Shown: positions 24,399 to 32,140 of the stretch, piece by piece | Numbering within the stretch: position 1 is the first letter of the stretch | Layout of the letters: each line of letters starts with the position of its first letter | From: Halomicroarcula saliterrae | Lineage (GTDB): Archaea > Halobacteriota > Halobacteria > Halobacteriales > Haloarculaceae | Direction of reading: 5' to 3' | Length of the DNA stretch: 64,000 bases | Assembly: GCF_031624395.1 (NCBI RefSeq) | Contig: NZ_JAMQON010000001.1 | Coordinates: forward strand, 1,364,001-1,428,000 | Position numbers and translations under genes: made by a program | Notes under the pieces: model-generated | Seen by the model: the letters and a program-made list of their open reading frames with translations, nothing else | Database searches by the model: none | Told to the model about the DNA's origin: nothing

Positions 24399-24737
24399 AT
24401 GGAATACGTTTACGCTGCACTCATCCTGAACGAATCGGGCGAAGAAATCAACGAAGAGAACCTCACCGACGTGCTCGAATCCGCCGGAGTCAACGTCGAG
24501 GAGTCCCGTGTCAAGGCCCTCGTCGCCGCACTCGAAGACGTCGACATCGAGGAGGCCGTCGAGCAGGCCGCCGCCGCACCCGTCCCCGCCAGTGGCGGTG
24601 CCGCCGCACCCGCCGAGGGTGGCGACGACGAGCCGGACCACGACGAGCCGTCCGAGGAAGAGGTCGCCGAAGCGGAAGAGGACGATGACGACGACGACGA
24701 GGCAGACGGCGAGGGCCTCGGCGAGCTCTTCGGCTAA
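24399..24737 (+). CDS. rpl12: Ribosomal protein P1 (archaeal L12)
   Basis: A stalk protein that recruits translation factors. The 112-aa product begins [20 protein letters not shown], the family start, with a helical dimerisation domain (about 1-60), an Ala/Pro/Gly hinge and an acidic tail ending GEGLGELFG. It is the third gene of the uL1-uL10-P1 run, 20 bases after uL10, and is followed by a T-run. Confidence 0.97.
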   Translation: MEYVYAALILNESGEEINEENLTDVLESAGVNVEESRVKALVAALEDVDIEEAVEQAAAAPVPASGGAAAPAEGGDDEPDHDEPSEEEVAEAEEDDDDDDEADGEGLGELFG

Positions 24738-24759
24738 TCCGGCCGACTCCAACCAGATC

Positions 24760-24765
24760 TTTTTT
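24760..24765 (+). terminator. T-run terminator after the ribosomal operon
   Basis: A run of six T about 22 bases after the P1 stop, in otherwise GC-rich DNA, fits the T-rich intrinsic signals that end archaeal transcripts. Confidence 0.45.
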
Positions 24766-24864
24766 GACGCAACCCGAAAGCGGCGGCGCTGTCCGCGCCG
24801 GAGCGACCTATCGAGTGAGCCGCCGCACTGAGGTTCATATGCGGTGGCGCGGCCAGTGCCGGCC

Positions 24865-26091
24865 ATGCTCCCCGTCAGATTCGCCGCCGACCCGGTCGGG
24901 CTCGTAGCGCTGCTCGCGGCCGTCGGCGGCGGTATCGGCCTGGGGACCGTCAGCGGGCTCGTTCCCGGGCTGCACGCCAACACCCTCGCGCTCTTGCTGG
25001 CGTCGACGGCGGGGTCGGTGCCCGGCCCGCGGCTCTACGTCGGGGCGGCGATGCTGGCTGCCGGCGTGACCCACACCTTTCTGGACGTGGTGCCGGCGCT
25101 GGCACTGGGCGTCCCCGACCCGGCGATGGCGGCGGGGGCCTTACCGAGCCATCGCCTGGTCATCGAGGGGCGGGGCCGCGAAGCCCTCCGGCTCTCGGCG
25201 CTGGGCAGCACCGGCGCCGTGGCCCTCGCGGTCCCGCTTTCCCTTCCCGTGACCTACGCCATGGTCCGTGTCTATCCGCTCGTCACGGCGAACCTGCCGC
25301 TGGTGCTCGGCGCTATCGCCGCCCTGCTCGTCCTCTCGGAGCCGGGCTGGGACCGACGGCTGGGCGCGGTTGCCGCGCTCGCTGCGAGCGGCGGTCTGGG
25401 CCTCGCCGTCCTCGATGTCCCGGTCTCCGGTGTGCTCCCCGTCGCCGACGTGCTGGTCCCGCTGTTCTCGGGACTGTTCGGCGCGCCGGTGTTGCTCGCC
25501 GCCATCGAGGGCGAGGGCGTCCCCCCGCAGGCGGACGCGGCGGTGACGACGCCCGGACGCACCGTCGCCGCGCTCGCGACCGTCGGAACGTGCTGTGGCG
25601 CCGTCGTGGGGTATCTCCCCGGTGTATCGAGCGCTATCGCCGCGACGCTGGCGCTGGGTCTGACGGCCGACAGCGGGCCGCGGGCGTTCGTCGTGACGAC
25701 GAGCGGCGTCAACACGGCGACGGCCGTCTTCGCGCTGTTCGCGCTGGTCACCATCGGCGACCCCCGAACCGGCGTCCTCGTCGCGCTCGACCGGGCCGGC
25801 GTCCCGGTCGTCCTCCCCGTCCTGCTGGCCGCGGTGGCTCTCGCCGCGGTCGTCGCTGCCGTTCTGGTACCGGTACTGGGTGACCGGTACCTCCGGACCG
25901 TCGGCCGACTGGACCCCGCCGGGCTCTCGGTAGCGGTCCTCGTCGGACTGGTCGGCCTCGCGGCGGTGTTCGCCGGGCCACTCGGCGTCGGGGTGTTCGC
26001 CGCGGCGACGGTCGTGGGTCACCTCCCGCCGACGGTCGGCTGTCGCCGGGCGACGCTGATGGGAGTCCTGCTCGTCCCGCTCGCCCTATAG
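24865..26091 (+). CDS. TctA-like (tripartite tricarboxylate family) membrane permease
   Basis: A protein of about 408 aa with about ten to twelve membrane spans. The first span carries GTVSGLVPGLHANTLALLL, and the GVTHTFLDVVPALALGVPDP block followed by GALPSHRLVIEG fits the haloarchaeal branch of the TctA family; a second repeat half contains CCGAVVGYLPGVSSAIAA, an inverted-repeat transporter layout. No TctB or periplasmic TctC gene is adjacent, so the transport mode and substrate are unknown. A GTG at 24844 is an alternative start; I chose the ATG at 24865, which places the first span soon after. The last six bases overlap the convergent corA gene. Confidence 0.7.
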   Translation: MLPVRFAADPVGLVALLAAVGGGIGLGTVSGLVPGLHANTLALLLASTAGSVPGPRLYVGAAMLAAGVTHTFLDVVPALALGVPDPAMAAGALPSHRLVIEGRGREALRLSALGSTGAVALAVPLSLPVTYAMVRVYPLVTANLPLVLGAIAALLVLSEPGWDRRLGAVAALAASGGLGLAVLDVPVSGVLPVADVLVPLFSGLFGAPVLLAAIEGEGVPPQADAAVTTPGRTVAALATVGTCCGAVVGYLPGVSSAIAATLALGLTADSGPRAFVVTTSGVNTATAVFALFALVTIGDPRTGVLVALDRAGVPVVLPVLLAAVALAAVVAAVLVPVLGDRYLRTVGRLDPAGLSVAVLVGLVGLAAVFAGPLGVGVFAAATVVGHLPPTVGCRRATLMGVLLVPLAL

Positions 26092-27063
26092 GTAGTCACG
26101 ACGGCGGAAATGGACCAGCATGAGCGCCGCCATGGCGACCATCCCCAGCATGGCCGCCGGGTAGCCGTACCGCCAGCCCAGCTCCGGCATGTTGTACGGG
26201 CCCCCGGCGAAGTTCATCCCGTAGATACCCGCGACGAAGGTCAGCGGGATGAAGATGGTGGCGACGACGGTGAGCACTTTCATCACCTCGTTGGTGGACT
26301 GGGAGACGGTGTTGAGATAGATGTCCCGGGCCCCGGAGACGAGGTCGCGGTAGGTCTCGGTCAGGTCGGCAATCTGGACGAGGTGGTCGTAGATGTCCCG
26401 GAAGTACTTCTCCGTCTGTGGCTGGACCTCTCTCGGGTCCCCGCGGGCGAGGACGCCGACGGCCTCGCGAGCGGGCCACACCTGCTTGCGGAAGGAGAGC
26501 AGGTCCCGGCGGACGTCGTTTATCTTCTCGATGGTCTCGCTGTCGGTCGACACCGTCACCTCCTCCTCTATCTCCTCGATGTCGGTCTCTATCTCGTCGA
26601 GCAGGTCGAAGTACGCGTCGACGATGACGTCGACGGCGCGGCAGGCGGTGAAATCGGGTCCCCGCTGGAGCAGGCGCTCGTCGCCCCGTTCGGCGGCGTC
26701 CATCACGCGCTGAATCGGCCCGGGCTCGCTGAACCCCAGTGTGACCACCCAGTCCCGGCCGATGAAGATGCCCACGGGGCTAGTCGCCACCTCCTTCTCG
26801 AAGGTGGTCTCGCCCGGCGTGAGGCGTATCGCCTTCAGCAACACGAAGGTGTAGGTCTGGAACTCCTCGGTCTTGGCCCGCACGTCGCCACGCAGATCCT
26901 CGATAGCGAGCGGGTGGAGGTCGAAGGCCGACTGGACGGCGGTCACCTCCGCCTCGGTCGCGTCGGCGACGTGCACCCACGTCGTCCCGATCGCCTGTCG
27001 GGCAGCGCTGAGGTCGTCGTAGGCGACGGCGGACTCCCCGGCGTAGACGAGCGCCGAGATCAC
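26086..27063 (-). CDS. corA: CorA-family magnesium/cobalt channel
   Basis: A pentameric divalent-cation channel in the cytoplasmic membrane. The 325-aa product has a cytosolic alpha/beta domain (about 1-150), a long helical stalk and two C-terminal membrane spans. The signature YGMNF (GMN) is present near residue 285, followed by a short acidic-poor loop and RRRDYL at the end. The GTG start at 27063 overlaps the TGA of the upstream small gene (GTGA), which decides the start against longer in-frame possibilities. Confidence 0.92.
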   Translation of the reverse strand: MISALVYAGESAVAYDDLSAARQAIGTTWVHVADATEAEVTAVQSAFDLHPLAIEDLRGDVRAKTEEFQTYTFVLLKAIRLTPGETTFEKEVATSPVGIFIGRDWVVTLGFSEPGPIQRVMDAAERGDERLLQRGPDFTACRAVDVIVDAYFDLLDEIETDIEEIEEEVTVSTDSETIEKINDVRRDLLSFRKQVWPAREAVGVLARGDPREVQPQTEKYFRDIYDHLVQIADLTETYRDLVSGARDIYLNTVSQSTNEVMKVLTVVATIFIPLTFVAGIYGMNFAGGPYNMPELGWRYGYPAAMLGMVAMAALMLVHFRRRDYL

Positions 27064-27230
27064 GCTGTGGCCTCCGAGTGTGGCGACCGACCCACGGCGA
27101 GCAACGTCACGCCGACCATCACCGCCGTCAGTGAGAGGGCGCGGCCGGGGTACGGGACGGCGACGCCCGCGAGGTAGGCGGCCACGCCGCCGACGGTGAA
27201 CAACAGCCCGGAGCCGAAAACGGTGTTCAT
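27060..27230 (-). CDS. Small two-span membrane protein coupled to corA
   Basis: A 56-aa protein with two hydrophobic segments (GSGLLFTVGGVAAYLAGVAV and LSLTAVMVGVTLLAVG) and a short hydrophilic tail. Its stop overlaps the corA GTG by four bases, so translation is coupled. It could be an accessory subunit or regulator of CorA, or merely a neighbour; no motif decides this. Confidence 0.6.
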   Translation of the reverse strand: MNTVFGSGLLFTVGGVAAYLAGVAVPYPGRALSLTAVMVGVTLLAVGRSPHSEATA

Positions 27231-27345
27231 GCGCTGGCAATCAGCGTCACGGAGTAAAAACGTACGCCCGCCCACCGGCCGCTGACGGCGCGTCGGTTAC
27301 CGAGAAGCGACACGTTGATGGGTGCGAGTGTCGGACTGTTCCGGT

Positions 27346-27630
27346 ATGGACCTGCGCGTCATCGACAAGTCGGACACGGAACTCGCTATCGAGATTGCGG
27401 GCGAGGACCACACGTTCATGAACGTCATCAAGGGGGCGCTGCTGGAGACCGACGGTGTCACCGCGGCGACCTACGACGTGAACCCGGAGCAGTCCGGTGG
27501 CCAGACCGACCCGGTGTTGACCATCAAGACGGCGGAGAACGTGGACGCGCTCGACGCCCTCGAAGACGGGACCGACCGCGTCATCGAGAAGGCGGACAGC
27601 CTCACCGAGGCGTTCGAGGCGGCCGCGTAA
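27346..27630 (+). CDS. rpoL: RNA polymerase subunit Rpo11 (RpoL)
   Basis: A small assembly subunit that dimerises with Rpo3 in the archaeal RNA polymerase core. The 94-aa product has the family core [19 protein letters not shown], followed by [20 protein letters not shown]. The ATG at 27346 gives the usual MDLRVIDKS start. Its stop abuts the stop of the convergent zinc-ribbon gene with no gap. Confidence 0.95.
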   Translation: MDLRVIDKSDTELAIEIAGEDHTFMNVIKGALLETDGVTAATYDVNPEQSGGQTDPVLTIKTAENVDALDALEDGTDRVIEKADSLTEAFEAAA

Positions 27631-28500
27631 TCAACAGTAGCCGACGGTCACGTGGAAATCTCCCTGGGGGTCGGCGTGGATATCGACGCCGATGGCCGAC
27701 AGACCCCGTTTCTCGACGATAGAGCCACCGACCGACCGGTCAGAGCCCTCCACGAACACGAACGCGAGCGCGGAGCCGTACGGGTCGGCGCTCGGTCCCC
27801 CGTCAGCGGTTACGTTCGTGTTCGGATTCGGACCCGCAAACTCCTGGTGGAGCAGCGCGACCTCCGACGAGTCTCCACAGGCGGGGTCGAAAGGGTCGAG
27901 TTCCGACCGCGTGGGCGGGTCGGCCTCGCCGTACCTGCTCTCGACCACCCGCTTGTTGTAGTACGTCGCCATCGTGGCCACGGTCTCGCCGTATTCGAGT
28001 GAGCTCGCACCCTCGTCTGCGCGCCTCGCGTTGATGGTCGCAACGAACGACGCCTCCATGTCGGCGAGAGAGACACCGCTGGCCGTCTCGTTCTCACCGG
28101 GGGCGTCCGGCGGGCTCGGCGGGCCTCCGAGGCCCGGGAGGTCGACGACACCGACCACCCCCAGCCCGAGGACGAGCGCGAGGACACCCGCGACAGCGAA
28201 CCCAGCGGCGTGCCGCCGGTCGAGGATGTCCAGCCAGCCGGTCTCGCCCACCTCTTCGAGGTCGCTGTAGTCCGCCTCGCGCTGCTCCAGAGTCGCGTTT
28301 CCACAGCGGCTACACGGCGGTGAGTGTTTCTGGTGTTCCCGGCCACACTCGGTGCAGGCCCAGACGACCTGAGTCGCGTCGCCGGTGCTGTCCGGCCCCA
28401 TCTGCACCACTGCCTTCTCGAAGCGCCCGTGGCCGCAGTTGTCACACGGCGGGTCGTTCTCCGCGTGTGGTTTCCCACACCACTTGCACCGCCAGTCCAT
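27631..28500 (-). CDS. Double zinc-ribbon membrane protein with CAP-like domain (copy 1)
   Basis: A 289-aa protein. Two zinc ribbons come first (CKWCGKPHAENDPPCDNCG at 5-23 and CTECGREHQKHSPPCSRCG near 49-67), then one membrane span (about 97-120), a Pro/Gly linker, and an extracytoplasmic domain of about 150 residues beginning LADMEASFVATINARRADEG, which resembles the first helix of CAP/SCP-like domains; two cysteines near the end could form a disulfide. The ribbons would lie in the cytosol and the CAP-like part outside. The next gene upstream is a clear paralogue with the same order. Function is unknown; I am surer of the architecture than of the CAP label. Confidence 0.75.
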   Translation of the reverse strand: MDWRCKWCGKPHAENDPPCDNCGHGRFEKAVVQMGPDSTGDATQVVWACTECGREHQKHSPPCSRCGNATLEQREADYSDLEEVGETGWLDILDRRHAAGFAVAGVLALVLGLGVVGVVDLPGLGGPPSPPDAPGENETASGVSLADMEASFVATINARRADEGASSLEYGETVATMATYYNKRVVESRYGEADPPTRSELDPFDPACGDSSEVALLHQEFAGPNPNTNVTADGGPSADPYGSALAFVFVEGSDRSVGGSIVEKRGLSAIGVDIHADPQGDFHVTVGYC

Positions 28501-28569
28501 GCGTTAATTGTAGACGAAACCTGATAAAAATATTCGGGGTACGGCCCGATAGATGGAGTCTCGGTGGAG

Positions 28570-29406
28570 TCAGCAGACGACGTAGGTGACGAATACGGTG
28601 TCGTCGGGCGCGACGTGGACGTCGACCCCGATACTCTCGCCGCTCCGGAAGGCGTTGCCCCGCTCGACGTAGCTATCGACCAGTTCGGTCGCCAGCGCCC
28701 CCTCGCTCTCGAAGTCGGTCACCGACTGGCCGGTCCGCTCGGGGGCGACCCGGTAGCTGACGACGCTCGGCCGGTCACACTGGAGCGGGAAGCGAGAGAA
28801 CGCCGCTCTGTCGGGCCCGTCGCCATCGCCCGCGGCACTTGCCACGGTCGCCTTGTTGTAGTAGGCCGCGGCCTCGTCGGCCGTGGCGTTCCGGGTCAGG
28901 GTCCCGGCGCCCTCGTTCGCCCGGCGGTCGTTCAGCTCCGTGACGTAGGCGCTCTCGACGTCGGCCAGTGACAGGTCGCCCACGGTGTCGGCGCTCCCGG
29001 GCGCGTCGGGGACCGCCGGCGGCCCGCTCGCCCCGCCCAGCGTCGGGAGCGAGATAACACCGACCACCGACAGCAAGAGGACACCGAGCAACACGGCGAC
29101 GGCGGCGTAGCCGGCGACGTATTTCGGTTCGATGACATCCAGCCACCGGGTCCCGATTTCGTCCAGCGGGTCCGTCTCCGGCGGCCCCTCGCGCAGTTCG
29201 AGGTCCGCCCCGCCACACCGCTTGCACGGGGGCGAGTTCCGCTGGTGGGAGCGCCCGCAGTCCTGACAGACCCAGACGGTCCCGCCGGGGACGACCTCGT
29301 GGTTGACCTGCGTGACTGCCTTCTCGAAGGTCCCGTGGCCGCAGTTGTCACAGGGCGGGTCGTTCTCCTCGTGTGGTTTCTCACACCACTCACACCGCCA
29401 TTCCAT
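28570..29406 (-). CDS. Double zinc-ribbon membrane protein with CAP-like domain (copy 2)
   Basis: A 278-aa paralogue of the downstream gene, with the same order: ribbons CEWCEKPHEENDPPCDNCG and CQDCGRSHQRNSPPCKRCG, a membrane span (about 95-118), then a domain starting LADVESAYVTELNDRRANEG with the shared AYYNKATVAS (YYNK) motif. The two copies share ribbon spacing almost exactly but diverge strongly in the outer domain, as expected for a tandem duplication under different selection. They are 69 bases apart on the same strand. The metal ligands are intact in both. Confidence 0.75.
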   Translation of the reverse strand: MEWRCEWCEKPHEENDPPCDNCGHGTFEKAVTQVNHEVVPGGTVWVCQDCGRSHQRNSPPCKRCGGADLELREGPPETDPLDEIGTRWLDVIEPKYVAGYAAVAVLLGVLLLSVVGVISLPTLGGASGPPAVPDAPGSADTVGDLSLADVESAYVTELNDRRANEGAGTLTRNATADEAAAYYNKATVASAAGDGDGPDRAAFSRFPLQCDRPSVVSYRVAPERTGQSVTDFESEGALATELVDSYVERGNAFRSGESIGVDVHVAPDDTVFVTYVVC

Positions 29407-29570
29407 TACCTACGCTAGGTGACCGAGCTACAAATGAGTCGCGGCATGGGCGAGCGAAACGACGGCGCTGTGTCACGGAGACGGGGCCGCCGGGGCACGT
29501 ATTTGTTACGCCCCGCCCGCGCCGAGAGTGACCCATGCGTTTATCGTATCACGCGTCCTGAATGATATAG

Positions 29571-29819
29571 ATGAGAGCTACGACTATGGAACACGGACCT
29601 ACCGCCAGCGAAGCCGTAATAACTGCGGTGGCGAGACGGATGGGGGTCGACCCACTCGACATGGAGACGCCGCTGTACGACGCGATCGACCCCGACGAGC
29701 TGAACGCCCTCCTCGGCGGCGCCGGCCGGACCGGCCGCTCGCCGGTCGAAGTCACGTTCCAGTACTACGAGTACACCGTTACCGTTGACTCGAACGGGTC
29801 GGTCACGCTGACGGAGTGA
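29571..29819 (+). CDS. HalOD1 output-domain protein (stand-alone)
   Basis: An 82-aa cytosolic protein consisting only of a HalOD1 domain: SEAVITAVARRMGVDPLDME, then PLYDAIDPDELNALL, and C-terminal strands VEVTFQYYEYTVTVDSNGSV. HalOD1 is a haloarchaeal domain predicted as an output module in signal transduction; the mechanism is unknown. A CGTTTATCG box about 30 bases upstream suggests a leaderless mRNA starting near the ATG at 29571; an in-frame ATG at 29586 is an alternative. A second HalOD1 gene is at 61603-61899. Confidence 0.8.
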   Translation: MRATTMEHGPTASEAVITAVARRMGVDPLDMETPLYDAIDPDELNALLGGAGRTGRSPVEVTFQYYEYTVTVDSNGSVTLTE

Positions 29820-29825
29820 CCGGGC

Positions 29826-30641
29826 TTACAGTCGAACTGGAATCCCCTGTTCGTCCAGATACTGTTTCGTCTCCGCGATAGAGTACTCGCCAAAGTGGAA
29901 GATAGAGGCCGCTAGCCCGGCGTCCGCGCCGGCGTCGACGAACACCTCGGCCATGTCCTCGGGGCCGCCACAGCCCGACGACGCGATGACGGGCGTCGAC
30001 ACCGTCTCACAGACCGTCTTCATCAGCGGGATGTCGTAGCCGTCCTTGGTGCCGTCGGCGTCGATGGAGTTGACGAATATCTCGCCCGCGCCCCGGCGCT
30101 CGGCCTCCGTGGCCCACTCGACGGCGTCGAGGCCGGTCCCCTCCCGGCCGCCTTTGACCGTGCACTCGAACCAGCAGGACTCCCCGTCGACTTCGACGTA
30201 CTGCTCGCCCTGCCCGTCGAAGCGCCGCTGTGCGTCCAGCGAGATGACGATACACTGACTGCCGAAGGCGGCCGCGCCCGCCTCGATGAGGTCCGGGTTC
30301 GCGATGGCCCCGGAGTTTATCGAGACCTTGTCCGCGCCGGCACGGAGCGTCTCCTTGATGTCTTCGCGGGTGCGGATGCCGCCGCCGACGGTCAGCGGGA
30401 TGAACACCTCGTCAGCGACCTCGGAGACGGTTTCGAGCATCGTCTCGCGGCCCTCGGCAGAGGCGGTGATATCCAGGAAGACGAACTCGTCCGCGCCCGA
30501 CTCGTTGTAGGCCTTGGCCATCTCGACGGGGTCGCCCGTGTACTCGAGATCCTCGAAGTTCACGCCGGTGTAGACGGCCGCGTCCCCGTTCTCGTCGACG
30601 TCGACGTCGATACAGGGGATAATTCGCTTGGTGAGAGTCAT
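29826..30641 (-). CDS. hisF: Imidazole glycerol phosphate synthase, cyclase subunit HisF
   Basis: Makes imidazole glycerol phosphate and AICAR from PRFAR with ammonia from HisH, in histidine biosynthesis. The 271-aa (beta/alpha)8 barrel shows [19 protein letters not shown] at the N terminus with the first catalytic Asp, the [14 protein letters not shown] phosphate-binding loop, KVSINSGAI, and the second catalytic Asp in [13 protein letters not shown]. The second phosphate loop is [11 protein letters not shown]. No other his genes are nearby, so histidine genes are scattered, as usual in haloarchaea. Confidence 0.96.
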   Translation of the reverse strand: MTLTKRIIPCIDVDVDENGDAAVYTGVNFEDLEYTGDPVEMAKAYNESGADEFVFLDITASAEGRETMLETVSEVADEVFIPLTVGGGIRTREDIKETLRAGADKVSINSGAIANPDLIEAGAAAFGSQCIVISLDAQRRFDGQGEQYVEVDGESCWFECTVKGGREGTGLDAVEWATEAERRGAGEIFVNSIDADGTKDGYDIPLMKTVCETVSTPVIASSGCGGPEDMAEVFVDAGADAGLAASIFHFGEYSIAETKQYLDEQGIPVRL

Positions 30642-30689
30642 TGCCTCTGGGTTCGCTACACGGCCGTTTCATCGTTTCGACTGACGCAA

Positions 30690-31679
30690 CTACCCCATGG
30701 CGTTGGTGATAGCTCCGACTTCCTCCCCCTCGAAGGCGGTGTAGTAGAGCCGAATCTCGTGTATCTCGCCGTCGAGGTACTGGATGTCCGCGTTCGGCGC
30801 GTCGGCGCCGACGACCAGGTTCCCCATCTCGACGTCGCTGTCGTAGGTCCCCTCCGCGACCGTCTCGCCGTCGACGAACAGCTCGTAGGTCGACCCGTCG
30901 AAGGTGCCGACGACGACCTGGCGCTCCCCGGTCGGGTAGCGCGTCCCGGTGTTGACTATGTCGCCGTCTTCGTTGTTCACCGCGTAATCGACGGTGTAGT
31001 CCGTGCCGTCGGTGTCGGTTTCGAGGTACCACTCGTTCCCGCCGCCGTAGTGTTCGACGAGCTGGCTCGTCCCGCCGACCGACCGCTGCGTAAAGGCCAC
31101 GGCGACGGTGAACTCCTCGACGTCGGTCTCCGCTTCGAGGCCGGTCACGTCGACGTAGTCGTTCCGGCCGTCGAAGCTGAGCGAGTCGCTTGTCCACTGG
31201 GGGCCCGACCCGCCATCGTAGTCACTGAGAGTGCCGTTGTTTCCGTTACCGGACCGGTCGACCAGCGTGTCGCCGCTGCCTGCCTCGAACGTGTAGTAGG
31301 CGACGAAATCACCGACCTCCGAGCGGTCGTCGACGGTCCGGTCGACCAGCACCGACCGCTCGCCGTCCCGTGAGACCACCGTGATGCGGTCGCCCGGCGC
31401 GGTCGGGAGCAACACCGACTGGCCGGCGCTGTCAGGGTCGAACGTCGCCACGTCACGCCCGTTTAGCTGGACGGTCACGCCGGTACTGATGGCCTGTGGC
31501 GTCATCCGTAACCCGGCCGGCGTCTGTTCGTAGGTGAAATCCGCGTTCGCCGTCGGCGCGCCGATACCGTCGAGAAACGCGAGCGCGCCGACGGCCACGA
31601 CGCCGCCAACGACCACCGCGACCCCGACCAGCAGCAACACCCCGACGACCGTCGACGCCCCCCGCGAATCCTCCACCAT
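30690..31679 (-). CDS. Archaeal pilin-type N terminus fused to a LamG/lectin-like domain
   Basis: A protein of about 329 aa. The N terminus (MVEDSRGASTVVGVLLLVGV) is a class III prepilin-like signal: a short charged leader, then a hydrophobic helix processed by PibD/EppA-type peptidases in archaeal pilins. After a small beta domain comes a LamG/concanavalin-like domain (about 135-325), recognisable from YYTFEAGSGDTLVDRSGNGN, DYVDV, the YELFVDGETVAEG strand and the GEIHEIRLYYTAF ending. It could be a carbohydrate-binding minor pilin or surface adhesin. I chose the ATG at 31679, which puts the RGAST motif near the N terminus. No pilus assembly genes are nearby. Confidence 0.75.
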   Translation of the reverse strand: MVEDSRGASTVVGVLLLVGVAVVVGGVVAVGALAFLDGIGAPTANADFTYEQTPAGLRMTPQAISTGVTVQLNGRDVATFDPDSAGQSVLLPTAPGDRITVVSRDGERSVLVDRTVDDRSEVGDFVAYYTFEAGSGDTLVDRSGNGNNGTLSDYDGGSGPQWTSDSLSFDGRNDYVDVTGLEAETDVEEFTVAVAFTQRSVGGTSQLVEHYGGGNEWYLETDTDGTDYTVDYAVNNEDGDIVNTGTRYPTGERQVVVGTFDGSTYELFVDGETVAEGTYDSDVEMGNLVVGADAPNADIQYLDGEIHEIRLYYTAFEGEEVGAITNAMG

Positions 31680-31790
31680 ACCATGATATATCAATACGCG
31701 CTTCTAACCGTTTCGGTGGTTTCCGTTCGCGATTCGACGCGGCGGCGCGAATCCGACAGTTACAGGTGGCCCCTGACAGAGTGTTCCGGT

Positions 31791-31982
31791 ATGGCAGACG
31801 ACCACCACGGCGAAGACCGGCCCGACTACGACCCCGACCACGTCGACCTGCCCGCGAAGGCCCCACCGCTCCGGTCGACGGCACCACAGAGCGATTTCAC
31901 CATGGGACAGGTCTCACGGGGCGCAGTCATCGCGCTCGTCGGGCTGGCGCTGACGTTCGGTGTCGCGCTGGCGCTGGTGTAG
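31791..31982 (+). CDS. Small single-span membrane protein (DUF7550-like)
   Basis: A 63-aa protein with an acidic, His/Asp-rich cytosolic N terminus (MADDHHGEDRPDYDPDHVDL), a conserved-looking RSTAPQSDFTMGQVSRG stretch and one C-terminal membrane span (AVIALVGLALTFGVALALV). The TAPQSDF motif before a single span matches my memory of a haloarchaeal family (DUF7550). The start at 31791 was chosen because upstream in-frame sequence is not acidic and overlaps the promoter of the divergent pilin gene. Function is unknown. Confidence 0.6.
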   Translation: MADDHHGEDRPDYDPDHVDLPAKAPPLRSTAPQSDFTMGQVSRGAVIALVGLALTFGVALALV

Positions 31983-32140
31983 TTTCTCGTCACCTCGGCG
32001 CCCTCCATACGGCACCACTTCGGACCGTCACCGCCCACACTGTACCTCCGACGTGAATACGAACTGCGTAGACGGTTCCCCGGCGTGCGAGGGAGGTGTC
32101 GTCGATACACACCCACGGAAAAAGTGCGCTGGGCCGCCGT

